18,540 nucleotides of DNA, taken from assembly GCA_030407315.1 (NCBI GenBank), contig JALQPE010001451.1, forward strand, positions 1 to 18,540, in the 5' to 3' direction. This document shows, piece by piece, positions 6,773 through 15,685 of the stretch. The notes beneath the pieces are model-generated. The model searched no databases. It was not told where the DNA came from and saw nothing but the letters and a program-made list of their open reading frames with translations. The position numbers were made by a program, and so were the translations under genes. Source of the stretch: Asparagopsis taxiformis. Lineage: Eukaryota > Rhodophyta > Florideophyceae > Bonnemaisoniales > Bonnemaisoniaceae. Each line of letters begins with the position of its first letter. The stretch's first letter is position 1.

Positions 6773-9742
6773 ATGAGTACAGCAAAACTGTTTCTAATTC
6801 TTCTTGTCACTCCTATTTTAGGAGTTCCTATTTTTGAAATAAACCCTATAGCTTCGCTAGGCACTCTTCAAACGATCAGGACAGTCTCTGCAGTCAGTGG
6901 TGATGTGATCAAAGTCTTTGGACACTACGATATAGCTGCTTCAGGCCGATTTGGCTGCTATCTCAGGATCCTTTTAGGAGACTCAAGCAAAACGAGTACC
7001 TACTTTCAGACCCCAACCGGTTCTATATAATATACCACAACCCAAGACGGTAACTATTCAATTAAAATTGAGAGCTCCAATGTACCATCAGGTGCTAAAG
7101 TTGGAGTTAATTCCTATTTGAATGGAAACTTGATCTCTGCTGATACTGTTGACGTTGTTTCAGGAGCATCTCAAGATTTTGGACCCTTCACATTGGGAAT
7201 GACAGGTCTCATCCCAACTCTCCATCTTAACAATGAAACATCAGGATCAATATCAACAAACGTGCAATGTCAACTGATAGGAGCAACAAGCGGAAATATT
7301 ACTGATGTTCTTCCCGGTTCAAATACAACATCGAAAGCTGTGACTATCGCATCTGAAACAGAATAGCTCACTATTTCGATCACATCAAGTGGAGGAAACA
7401 TCGATGGATTATCAAGAGTTTGGGTTGATGCCGTTAAGGATTGTTCAGGGAAAACAGAATCAACAGGAACAGCAGATGGACTGTAATGCAACTGCAATTC
7501 AGGTTTTGGATGGAGTCGAACTGCAGACAGTTGTATTACTTGTTCTGGTCTCAACAACTCATTAGGAACATCGTCTGGAAGCTCATGTGAATGTGATTCT
7601 GGGTTTGTATGGAACCATATCAGCGCACAGTGTGAAAGGGACTGTTCAAATGTAGCTGATTCAGCCAAAAGAGTGAGCAGCAGCGATGCAACTATGTGCG
7701 TATGCAAAATAGAATTTGAGTGGAACTCTTCAACAAATCAATGTGAGATGATCTGTGCTCACAAAGCGAATTCCAATTAGACCTTGGCCATGGGTTCAAT
7801 TACTAAGTGTGCCTGTAATAGTGGATATAGATGGGAATCAGTTCTGAGAGAATGCACTCCTGAAGGACCTGAAGTTTTTTAAAAGTTTATGTGTGATGGA
7901 GGTGCCTGGAATGCAGTTTTTTAGGCGAATTCAGGAGACAACATCACTTTTATCATCGATTGGGATACCGATATATTAGGAACATACTCTTACCAAGGAC
8001 TTATCGAAAAGCCAAATGGTGCTGGGTCAATTCAGACACCTGTCGGTCCTCCTCCTCAGTCAATTACCTTTGAAACAGATTCGACAGGCAATCATACTGT
8101 TGATTATGCTAGAACAGCACCTAGTTCAGCCGTTCAGGTCAGTATTGGCTATCGAGTTAACAATGGTCCTTTAGTTGTCAGTCGGCTATACCACTTTTAG
8201 TCTGGCCAAAAATATTACCCAATATCATCTCTAACTCACCTGTAAACGATTAAAGTAACTATTACCCAGGAGGTTCCATCTGAAGTTTATGATTTCCGAT
8301 TTTCTGGATCGTTTTCAGGGTACAATGCGCCGAAAACCTACAACTACAATGGCCCAAGCTAGGCTACTTTTTATGCTTCTGTATCTGCAAACGATTAACA
8401 ATTAGTTATCATTAACGTCACGGTAACAGTGGAAAGAATTTGTACAGGTTTGCGGAACTCACCCGGAACTCCCGCTTCAATGTTAACTTGTGTGTGTTAC
8501 CCATCAGCTAACTGGAACTCATCCAGCTCATAGTGTGAGCTTAATTGTACTGGACTTGCAAATTCACCAGGAACATCTACATACACAACTTCTTGTGATT
8601 GTGACAGTGGGTTTACTTGGCGGAATCTAGATGGAGCTTGTCAAAGATCTTGTAACTCTGTCGATGGCTCCACAGGAAATTTGGTCAGCGGTTCAAATGA
8701 TGAGTGCGATTGTAATGTCGGATTAATCTGGAATGGTACCTCAGGCTTCTGTGGAAGGGATTGCTCAGGTGTAGCAAACTCACCATAAACAGCCGAAAAC
8801 TCAACAGCCTGTAATTGCAATGCCACCTTCATTTGGTCAGCAGGGTAAGAGTGCCAAAGAGACTGCAGCAATATCGACAATGCAACTGGTCTAGCAGCTG
8901 GATCAGTTACTGAATGTGACTGTTAAGCAGGACTGATATGGAGTTCAGGAGAAGGCGTATGCGGGAAAGACTGCTCAGGTATCTTGCACTCACCATAAAC
9001 ACCTGTAAGTGCCACAGAATGCAACTGCAACGACACATTTGCTTGGGATTTAGCAACTGAAACATGCAAAAAAGACTGTTCCAGTATTGAAAGTTCAACA
9101 GGATCTTTGGTAAGCGGTTCTGATACCGAGTGTTAGTGCCCAACCAACTTTGTTTGGCAAGTTTCAGGAGTTTGCATCGTAGATTGTTCTAACGTAATGA
9201 ACTCTCCTCAAAGAAGGTCATAAGTGGGCTGTCACTGTGATTCTGGATTTGAATGGAATCCATCAAACTTTTCTTGTGAAAGGAATTGCTCAATGGTTGA
9301 AAATTCAATGGGAGATTTAATGAATGGATCAGCAACTGAATGCTAATGTTCAAATGGCTATGTTTGGCAATCATCAGGAATATGCTAAATGGACTGTTCA
9401 AACAAAAACCACTCAACGGGAAACATGGCAGAAGGAAGCAACAATGAATGTGAATGTGCGGTAGGTTATGAATGGAATGCGAACGATTCGATGTGTATGC
9501 AGCGGCAATTACAGGAGTCTAAATCAGGACTCAGCGGTGCCCAAGTTGCTGGAATTGTCGTTGGATCAGTCGCTGGGTTGGCTGTTGTTGGCGGATTAGT
9601 TGCCTTGGCTGCAACTAAATTAGGAGCATCAGCTGCAGCAGCAGGAACTGCAGGTTCGGTGGCTTTACCTGGAACCTCGATGAGCCCCAACGTAATTCAA
9701 GTTTCACCTCAAAATTTGAGCCCCGATATGACTATCGGATGA
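6773..9742 (+). CDS. Large cysteine-module type I membrane protein, copy 1 (intact)
   Basis: A continuous 989-residue frame with many in-frame TAA/TAG codons and a TGA stop. Order: signal peptide (LFLILLVTPILGVPIF), a Cys-poor beta-like region (about 20-215), four Cys modules, a Cys-poor middle domain with DWDTDILGTYSYQ (about 365-560), ten Cys modules, a Gly/Ala-rich membrane segment (about 923-952, AGIVVGSVAGLAVVGG), and a short tail ending SPQNLSPDMTI. Each module is about 34-37 residues with C-x(15-19)-C-x-C-x(9-12)-C, a conserved Trp and a C-S/T-x-x-x-x-S-P/T-G/Q start; modules of SPQT type and STG type roughly alternate. N-x-S/T sites are frequent. It is probably a surface or secretory-pathway protein. 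The family was not recognised: the spacing is EGF-like in feel but not a standard EGF, and there are no CxxC arrays as in Giardia VSPs. Start after the promoter-like ATAATAGATAAAG. Confidence 0.85.
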
Positions 9743-9787
9743 TTACTGATCAACTACTAATCTATTAATATATTCAATATTAAATAA
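9743..9787. other. 3' flank of Cys-module gene copy 1
   Basis: Short A+T-rich spacer of repeated TATTAATA-like words between the stop codon and the start of duplication copy 2. No gene seen. Confidence 0.4.
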
Positions 9788-9893
9788 TAGGCTGATTTTT
9801 GAATTTTAACTACATCTATCACTAACAATCTTCCATATAAGTCTCAATCGGCTGCCATTAAAACTCGAAAACAATGAGCTCAATCATGCAGCC

Positions 9894-10080
9894 TCAGGTT
9901 GGGTAAGAGTATGCCAGAATGCGACAGAGATCCTTGTAAATAATTTGTGCCTGTTTTTAAGAATATTTTCTTTCAGGAATTCTAAGAACAGTTTCGCTTA
10001 GACCTCATGAGGTTTTCTCTAAGCTCTGAGAGGTATAGAATAGCTCTTCTTTTGGAAAATATCTATACAGAGGTGTCCAT
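9894..10080 (-). pseudogene. EF-hand gene remnant (copy 2)
   Basis: Homologous to the EF-hand gene at 6057-6560. The first codons (ATGGACACC, start 10080) and the 3' third remain, while the EF-hand-1 region is deleted. Pieces of the C-terminus are recognisable in different frames: LFLEFLKENILKN in one, YKDLCRILAYSYP plus the TGA stop at 9894-9896 in another. At least two frame changes and an early TGA make a functional EF-hand protein very unlikely. Confidence 0.85.
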
Positions 10081-10308
10081 CGAAAATAATAAAGAGCAAA
10101 GTGCACACAACGAATAATTTGAAGGAAAAAAGGCTCGAGTCAGATCTACTTATCTTCATTCAGTTCTTTTTTTGTTTTTTTTTGTTTTCTTTCTTTCCAG
10201 TAAGGTTAAGTTTTTTTTTTTCGAGCTTTCCCACCAGCTTAATCGAAGTTTTTAAAAAGTGGCCTATAAATCGAAGAGAAAAGCGTATATGTAATAATTA
10301 GATAAAGC
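10081..10308. promoter_or_regulatory. Spacer and promoter region of Cys-module copy 2
   Basis: Retains GAAAATAATAAA beside the lost EF-hand start, two AATCGAAG elements (about 10239 and 10269) and TAATAATTAGATAAAG ending one base before the ATG at 10309. Copy 2 has in addition a pyrimidine tract (10164-10221) with T runs of about 7, 9 and 11 that copy 1 lacks. No gene is seen; an open frame here is low-complexity only. Confidence 0.5.
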
Positions 10309-13131
10309 ATGGGTAGAACTGAACTGTTTCTCTTACTGCTTGTCGCTCCGATTTTAGGAGTCCCTATTTTTGAAATCAACCCTATAACTTCGCTCAGTAC
10401 GAGCCAAACTGTTGCCATAATCGGAGCAGCCAGCGGCGAAGCTATCGAAGCTCTAGTGCACTATGACATAGCAGCTTTCGGTAGCTTTAGCTTGACTATC
10501 GAACTCTATCTAGGGGAATCCAAAAGTTATCGACCGTTCGTGATGACCCAGCCTATCCTCTTTATTACAAAGCCACTGAAGATGGCAACTATTCTATCAA
10601 ACTTTCGAGTCCAAACGCACCGTCAGGTGCTAAAATTGCAATTACTTCCTCTATAAATGGAACCTCTCTCGGTACTAAGACTATTGACGTTGTTTCAGTA
10701 GCATCTCAAGATTTTGGACCCTTCACATTAGGAATGCCAGGTCTCATCCCAACTCTCCATCTTGAATCTTTTTCCTCAACAAATGTGCAGTGTCAACTGA
10801 AAGGAGCAACAAGCGGAGATATTTCTGCTGTTCTTTCAGGCAATGGATCTGAAGCTGTGACGATCGCGTCTTAAACAGAATAGCTCACTATCACTGTAAA
10901 CACAGCAGGAGGAGAAAACATTGATGGAATGTCAATAGTTTGGGTTGATGCTGTTAAGAACTGTTCAGGAAAAACTGAATCAACAGGAACAGCAGATGGA
11001 CTTTACTGCATCTGCAATTCAGGTTTTGGATGGAGTCAAACTGCAGATAGCTGTATTGCTTGTCCAGAACTATCGACAGGAAGCTCATGTGATTGCAGTC
11101 CTGGGCAAACCTGGAACTATATCGACGGACGATGTGAAAGGGATTGCTCGCTTGTACCCTATTCGGCCAATAGAGTAGGCAGTTCCTTAGACTAATGTGT
11201 ATGTAAGCTAGAATTTATCTGGAATCCTGTACTTTATCGATGTTAGATGAGCTGCCACAACAAAGCAAACTCAACAGGAAATACAGACCCTGGAACAGTT
11301 TCATAATGTATCTGTGAGGATGGGTACAATTGGAACTAAGTTTTAAAGGAATGCACTCCTGAAGGACCTGAAGTTGTTCAACAAATAATTGGTGATGGAG
11401 GAGCCTGGCAGACTACCGTTAATGCAAATGCAGGAGACAACATTGCCCTCACCATAGACTGGGATACAGATATACTAGGGACATACTCATACCAAGCGGT
11501 TATTAAACACCCTAACGGTTCTGAGTTAATTCAGACACCTGTTGGTCCTCCACCTCAGTCCATAGTCTATGCAGTAAATACTGCATAAAACTACACTGTT
11601 GACTACATTAAAACAGCACCGCACTCAGCGGTATAAGTGAGGATTGGTTATCAGGTTAACGGCGATCCCCTAGTAGTCCATCGACTTCATCACTTTGCAG
11701 AGGCCCAGAGATATTATTCAACAGTTCCGGTGGCACAATTTAAAAAGATCACCTTGTTTATTGAAGAGGACCTTCCTTCTGAAATTGAAAATTCTAGATT
11801 TTCAGGAGTGTTGTAAGACTCATCTTAAACGGAATTCCCCAATTAAGGCCCAGTATCATAGTCGTTTTAGGCTTATCCTAGTACTGGTACTTAACAGGAC
11901 ATCGTTTTTCAGTGTCAGGCTTTCCGTCGGGAAACTTTGCTCAGGTGTGAACAACTCTCCAGGAAACGCTCTTTCAATATATATCTGCAGTTGCTATCCA
12001 CGAGCAAGATGGAGCCACAGCTTTCAGTCGTGCAGGATTAACTGTACCGGAGTCCCATATTCACCAGGAACCGCAGCAAGTTAAACCGCTTGTGATTGTG
12101 ATAGTGGATTAATCTGGAATAACTAAGGAGGCTTATGTGGAAGGAATTGCTCAGGAGTGGCAAACTCACCATAAACAGGAGCAAGCGATACAGCCTGTAA
12201 TTGTGACGATACCTTTGTTTGGGACCCAACAACGGAGCAGTGTATCAGAGACTGTCCCAACATTCTCAATACAACAGGGACAACCAATGGATCAGTCACT
12301 GATTGCGATTGCTCACCAGGACTAGTATGGAGTTCAGGTCTAGGAATATGCGGGAAAAACTGCTCAGGAGTTTAAAATTCACCATAAACACCTGTTAGCG
12401 CTGTTGAATGCAACTGCGACAACACTTTTTATTATAACAATTCAGCTTCAATTTGCATAAGGAACTGCTCCCTTATTGAGAACTCAACAGGATCTTTCGC
12501 GAATGGTATACCTACTGACTGCTAATGCGAAACTGACTTTATTTGGCTAGATGAAGGAAGATGTGCGATGAACTGTTCTAACGTAACGAATTCTCCTCAA
12601 ACACCATCAGAAATAGGCTGCAACTGTAATTAGGGATTTGATTGGGATCCATCAAGTATCATGTGCCAAAGGAACTGCTCAATGGATGAAAATTCAATTG
12701 GAGACTTTGTGAATGGATCAACAACTGAATGCGAATGCTCAGATGGCTATGTTTGGCAATAAGAGTCAGGATTATGCTAAATGGACTGTTCAAACAAAAA
12801 CCATTCAACAGGAAACATGGCAGAAGGAAGCGTTAATGAATGTGAATGTGAAGCAGGTTTCGAATGGAATGCGAATGATTCAGCGTGTGCGGAAGAACAG
12901 ATAAAGGAATCCAAATCCGAACTTAGTGGCGGCCAAATTGCAGGTATTATCGGAGGATCAGTCGGTGGCCTGGGTTTAGTTTGCGGAATTGCTGCCTTGG
13001 TTGCAAAAAAATGTGGAGTGTTTGGATCAGCAGGCTCAGCAGGGTCAGCCTCTGTGCCTGGAACATCAATGTCCCCAACCCAAGCTTCTCCTCAGAGTCT
13101 CAATCCAGATCTGACGATCAAATTATTCTGA
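10309..13131 (+). pseudogene. Cysteine-module membrane protein, copy 2, with two frame breaks
   Basis: Paralogue of the 6773-9742 gene with the same plan: signal peptide, beta-like region, four modules, middle domain (DWDTDILGTYSYQ kept), then nine modules instead of ten, Gly-rich membrane segment and tail SPQSLNPDLTI, TGA at 13129-13131. Protein-level alignment to copy 1 shows two single-base breaks. One base is missing at an A run (10522-10525), and one extra base lies in a T run (11905-11909). Elsewhere the frames stay open through many TAR codons and all cysteines are kept, so decay is recent, or the breaks are base-call errors, or they are bypassed. Read as it stands, translation from ATG would end at TGA 10798-10800. 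The second half of module 2 resembles module 3 of copy 1, so one module was lost by a module-to-module fusion. Confidence 0.75.
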
Positions 13132-13246
13132 TTACCCCATTAAATCCTCTAAAAAATCAATTAGCTATTATTTTGAAGAATATAGATATGTTAAAGCCTT
13201 CAATATTTAAGTTGATTTCAAGATAATGGCAGTACAATAATAAGTA
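13132..13246. other. Convergent 3' spacer
   Basis: 115 bp of A+T-rich sequence between the TGA of Cys-module copy 2 and the TGA of the minus-strand pseudokinase-like gene. No gene or strong hairpin seen. Confidence 0.4.
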
Positions 13247-14748
13247 TCACTTGAACAGTTTTTGGAGGTCACTTTTGAGTTCCCTTTTGAGAGGACTTCC
13301 CAACTCAGATTCTACTTCGATTGTTTGTGCTGAGCCTGAAAACAGGTTGTTGAAGTCATGTTCTAGTGATGACCTCTCTTCGTTGTTGTTGGTTTTGCTG
13401 ATGCTGAAGTCTACTTAATTGAATGACCTGTATTGATCAGTATTCCGAGGGCTACTAGATTTGTTTTTGACCATCTCAATGGATGTTTAATGAGGAGCTG
13501 GATTTTCTCGAAGACTTATCCTTGGTACCATTGGTGGCTGAATGTTGTTGGTCTGAGTAGAGATCTCTGTTGATCCTGGTCTCTCAGTAGTCAGCACTGG
13601 TAGCATCTTGATAATCTGATTTGACTGCCTTAAACTGGAACCATCAGACACTCCTGAATTGCTGGTCATTCTAAAACTCTGGATCTGCTGAGTCGATGTC
13701 TCCCGAATTTGCACTGGTAACTTCATTGATTCAGAGTAGATAGGGTTACTGGATGAACTCTTGAGTGTTCGAGAGCTGACTGCTGGAACCATCTGCTTTA
13801 CTGGTGACCATTCTGGATTCGATGGGACTGTCCTCTGAGTCTGAGCAAAGGGTAGGAGATTGACTGGATACTGAGAGATAGATTTGTGTTCTTTGTTGAC
13901 AGAGAAGGTAGTCCTTCCATCAATATCCCTCATCGGTACTGTCCTTCCTGAGTTCGATAGGATGCCTGACTCTGAAGGGTTGATTAGTGGCTGATGTTGT
14001 AAACTGGAGTCGGAATATGATCCTGTTTGAGCATCCTCATCGGATGTTGGCATCTAGGCTGATAAGTAGCTTTGGAATCAGGGATCGAAATCACAACCCG
14101 AGAAGACTCTTTGGATGACTGGGATCCACTCCTGATGGAGCAAATCAGTTCTTTGAGTTTAGCTGATGTCTCTCTGAAGGTGGATTCTGCCTGCAATTTT
14201 AAATCCCCAGAAAGATATTTGCCATATAATTTGGTAGCCTTGGTGACCATTGTTTCCTCGCCCTATCTGTCCGGAATGGGGAACTGCACACCGTTATCGA
14301 CATAGTTTTCATTAAACCAGACGAGAACCTTCCCGTTTTCAGTGACCCGAATCATTGCCTCCGTGAGATAGAAGCACTTGTATTTCCGAGTCAGGATGTC
14401 GATGGCTTCCAGTAACTGGGCCAGTTACCGAAGAAGTTCGAGATCGGAGTACTTCCGTTTCTGGAGGTGCTCTTATATTTTATATGGGGCGTATTCCACG
14501 AGAACCTGCACCTCAGGATAGTCCTATGACAGCACGATCACCTTCGGAGTGGAAGGGAACGAATATTTCTCACGATGCTGATACCTCTTGGCACCCTCAT
14601 GGTCGAGTTTGAGCGAGGCCAGCTCGAACTGTTCATTGGAGTAATTGTTGAGAAATATGGTATTTCCAAACTGCACCTGAGTGGTCCATTCTCCATTTTT
14701 GACACCTTCAGTCAGCAGCAAATCTGATTTCGAAATTTGAGCTCCCAT
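13247..14748 (-). CDS. Myristoylation-motif pseudokinase-like protein with Ser/Gln-rich tail
   Basis: ATG at 14748 begins MGAQISK, a typical N-myristoylation start. Residues about 25-200 have the feel of a degenerate protein-kinase fold: a hinge-like VQVLVEYAPY, then IQEHLQKRKYSDLELLRQL and a YLTEAMIRVTENGKVLVW stretch where HRD and DFG would lie. No HRD, DFG or P-loop is visible, so catalysis is not expected. A long Ser/Gln/Pro-rich tail follows. The frame must switch between 14077 and 13933: the N-terminal frame meets TGA at 13930-13932, and the tail frame is closed upstream by TGA at 14078-14080. Candidate explanations are a GT-CAG intron of 23 nt (13948-13970), a 26-nt one (13914-13939), or a one-base error; none fits the GTA...YAG pattern fully. 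The product is about 492-500 residues. Stop TGA at 13247-13249. Kinase relationship is weak. Confidence 0.6.
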
Positions 14749-14872
14749 CTCAATTCACAGCCTCTTTGAAAATAAATTATAATAAAGTATAAAAGGTTTC
14801 TGTTTGAACACTTCAGTGGTTTTAATAAGCCGTAAAGAACGACCAAGTCTGATAGGCTTAATCTCATTATAG
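14749..14872. promoter_or_regulatory. Upstream spacer of the pseudokinase-like gene
   Basis: 124 bp between two minus-strand genes. It contains TTTATTATAATTT (minus strand, 14774-14787), the recurring start-proximal element, about 30 nt before the ATG. Confidence 0.4.
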
Positions 14873-15280
14873 TCACTGCCCTAATTCCTTAATGAAGTCT
14901 ACAATTGACTTGGTATGCTCACTGTCTTTCTGGAACCTTCCGCCTACTGTTGATTTCACAACCACTTTATCACTCTAATTTGGTGCTAGGTTCTTGAACT
15001 GACAAGTTCTGCTTTTCTGTTCCGTATTATTTTTGTTGAACCCGAGGCTCTTGTCCCTGTACTGATTGAAGATGAACTTAGCCGTCGAGTAGTTGATCTT
15101 GAGTTCCTTCGCTGCCTGCATTTAATGTTCTCATACATATTTGATGGATTTGCAGTCCTCAACGATTCGGGATATCAGTTGGTCCTTCACTTAGGTGGGG
15201 ATGCGAGAGTGTTTCTGATAGATGCAAGGCCAGTCAATGTTTCGGTTCTATGAAGAACTGAAACTCTATGAGTCAGACAT
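14873..15280 (-). CDS. Small helix-turn-helix (Psq/transposase-type) DNA-binding protein
   Basis: Two exons (15280-15137 and 15115-14873) give 128 residues when a 21-nt intron is removed and TAR is Gln. Residues about 27-68 form a helix-turn-helix: IPTQVKDQLISRIVEDCKS, then KYAAKELKINYSTAKFIFNQYR. This resembles the Pipsqueak/homeodomain-like fold found in transposase N-termini and in many stand-alone ciliate proteins. The rest (about 70-128) is basic and polar, with no nuclease domain. A role as a transcription factor or domesticated DNA-binding protein is inferred. The intron lies between helix 1 and helix 2, and without it a TGA ends the protein at once. A TATTATT element lies a few bases before the ATG. 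Stop TGA at 14873-14875. Standard-code ORF finding misses it because of TAG codons and the intron. Confidence 0.75.
15116..15136 (-). other. Intron of the helix-turn-helix gene (21 nt)
   Basis: Starts GTATGAG and ends ATGCAG. Its length is a multiple of three, but it carries an in-frame TGA directly after the donor, so retention truncates the protein. Splicing joins KSIKY to AAKELKINYS, the expected helix-turn-helix continuation. Confidence 0.85.
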
Positions 15281-15685
15281 CAAATAATACTGACAAAGAG
15301 TAAAAGATAATACACTCAGCACGTGAGCAATCACATACTAGACCCACACTTAAGGGTTTTCCAAAGAAACTACCCGTCTTAATTTACCCGTTACCGGATT
15401 AATAAGTAGCTTTTGGTATAATACTCAGATAGCATACTAGTTAGACTCATAAGACAGCACTCGGCTTATCTGAAAGCTCTGTAATAGGGAATATCATAAT
15501 TATTCATTGAATTTTCATCCTTATTCGATGCCAATTATTAGTAATATTAGGTATTAAATACGGGTGCAATAATCTAGTCCATGGTACGTGGGTATTTATG
15601 GAATTTGGAGAAACAGTCTATGTGTTTGAGTAACGCTAAACAGTTTGTTTGAACAATTTGAGAGATATAAACATTTCGATTCGTG
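15281..15685. promoter_or_regulatory. Divergent spacer, helix-turn-helix / CBM20 genes
   Basis: 405 bp without a supported gene. It is A+T-rich with repeated AATTATTAGTAATATTAGG words at about 15533-15555, and several ATAATA/TATTAT elements. No tRNA-like clover or strong repeat is seen. A minus-strand open frame over 15574-15852 overlaps the CBM20 exon and is rejected. An in-frame TGA at 15659-15661 closes the frame upstream of the CBM20 start. Confidence 0.4.

Larger units (their letters stand above)
5964..9787. repeat. Tandem duplication, copy 1 (EF-hand + Cys-module unit)
   Basis: The sequence starting TAGGCTGATTTT at 5964, inside the last codons of the DHHC gene, recurs at 9788 and stays similar for tens of bases (a shared TCTATCACTAACAAT block). 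After it, the same order follows in both copies: EF-hand gene (-), divergent spacer, Cys-module gene (+). The unit is about 3.82 kb here. Confidence 0.85.
9788..13131. repeat. Tandem duplication, copy 2 (degenerating)
   Basis: Repeats the layout of copy 1 from the TAGGCTGATTTT edge to the Cys-module stop. It is shorter because about 290 bp were lost in the EF-hand/promoter part and about one module was lost in the Cys-module gene. The spacing between the Cys-module start and the left edge is 809 bp in copy 1 and 521 bp in copy 2. Confidence 0.85.

Noticed and set aside
10526..10551. 26-nt GT...CAG intron to explain the first frame break in Cys-module copy 2
   Set aside because: Starts GTTAT, not GTA, and would delete residues that align one to one with copy 1; a single missing A explains it better.
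10309..13131. Euplotes-type programmed +1 frameshifting in Cys-module copy 2
   Set aside because: That system works at TAA/TAG stops with TGA as Cys; here TAR is Gln, and the breaks lie in homopolymers without a stop-slip motif.
6773..13131. Giardia-type VSP or Spironucleus-type cysteine-rich membrane protein
   Set aside because: Repeats use CxC with a Trp, not dense CxxC; the tail is not CRGKA-like. The resemblance is only general.
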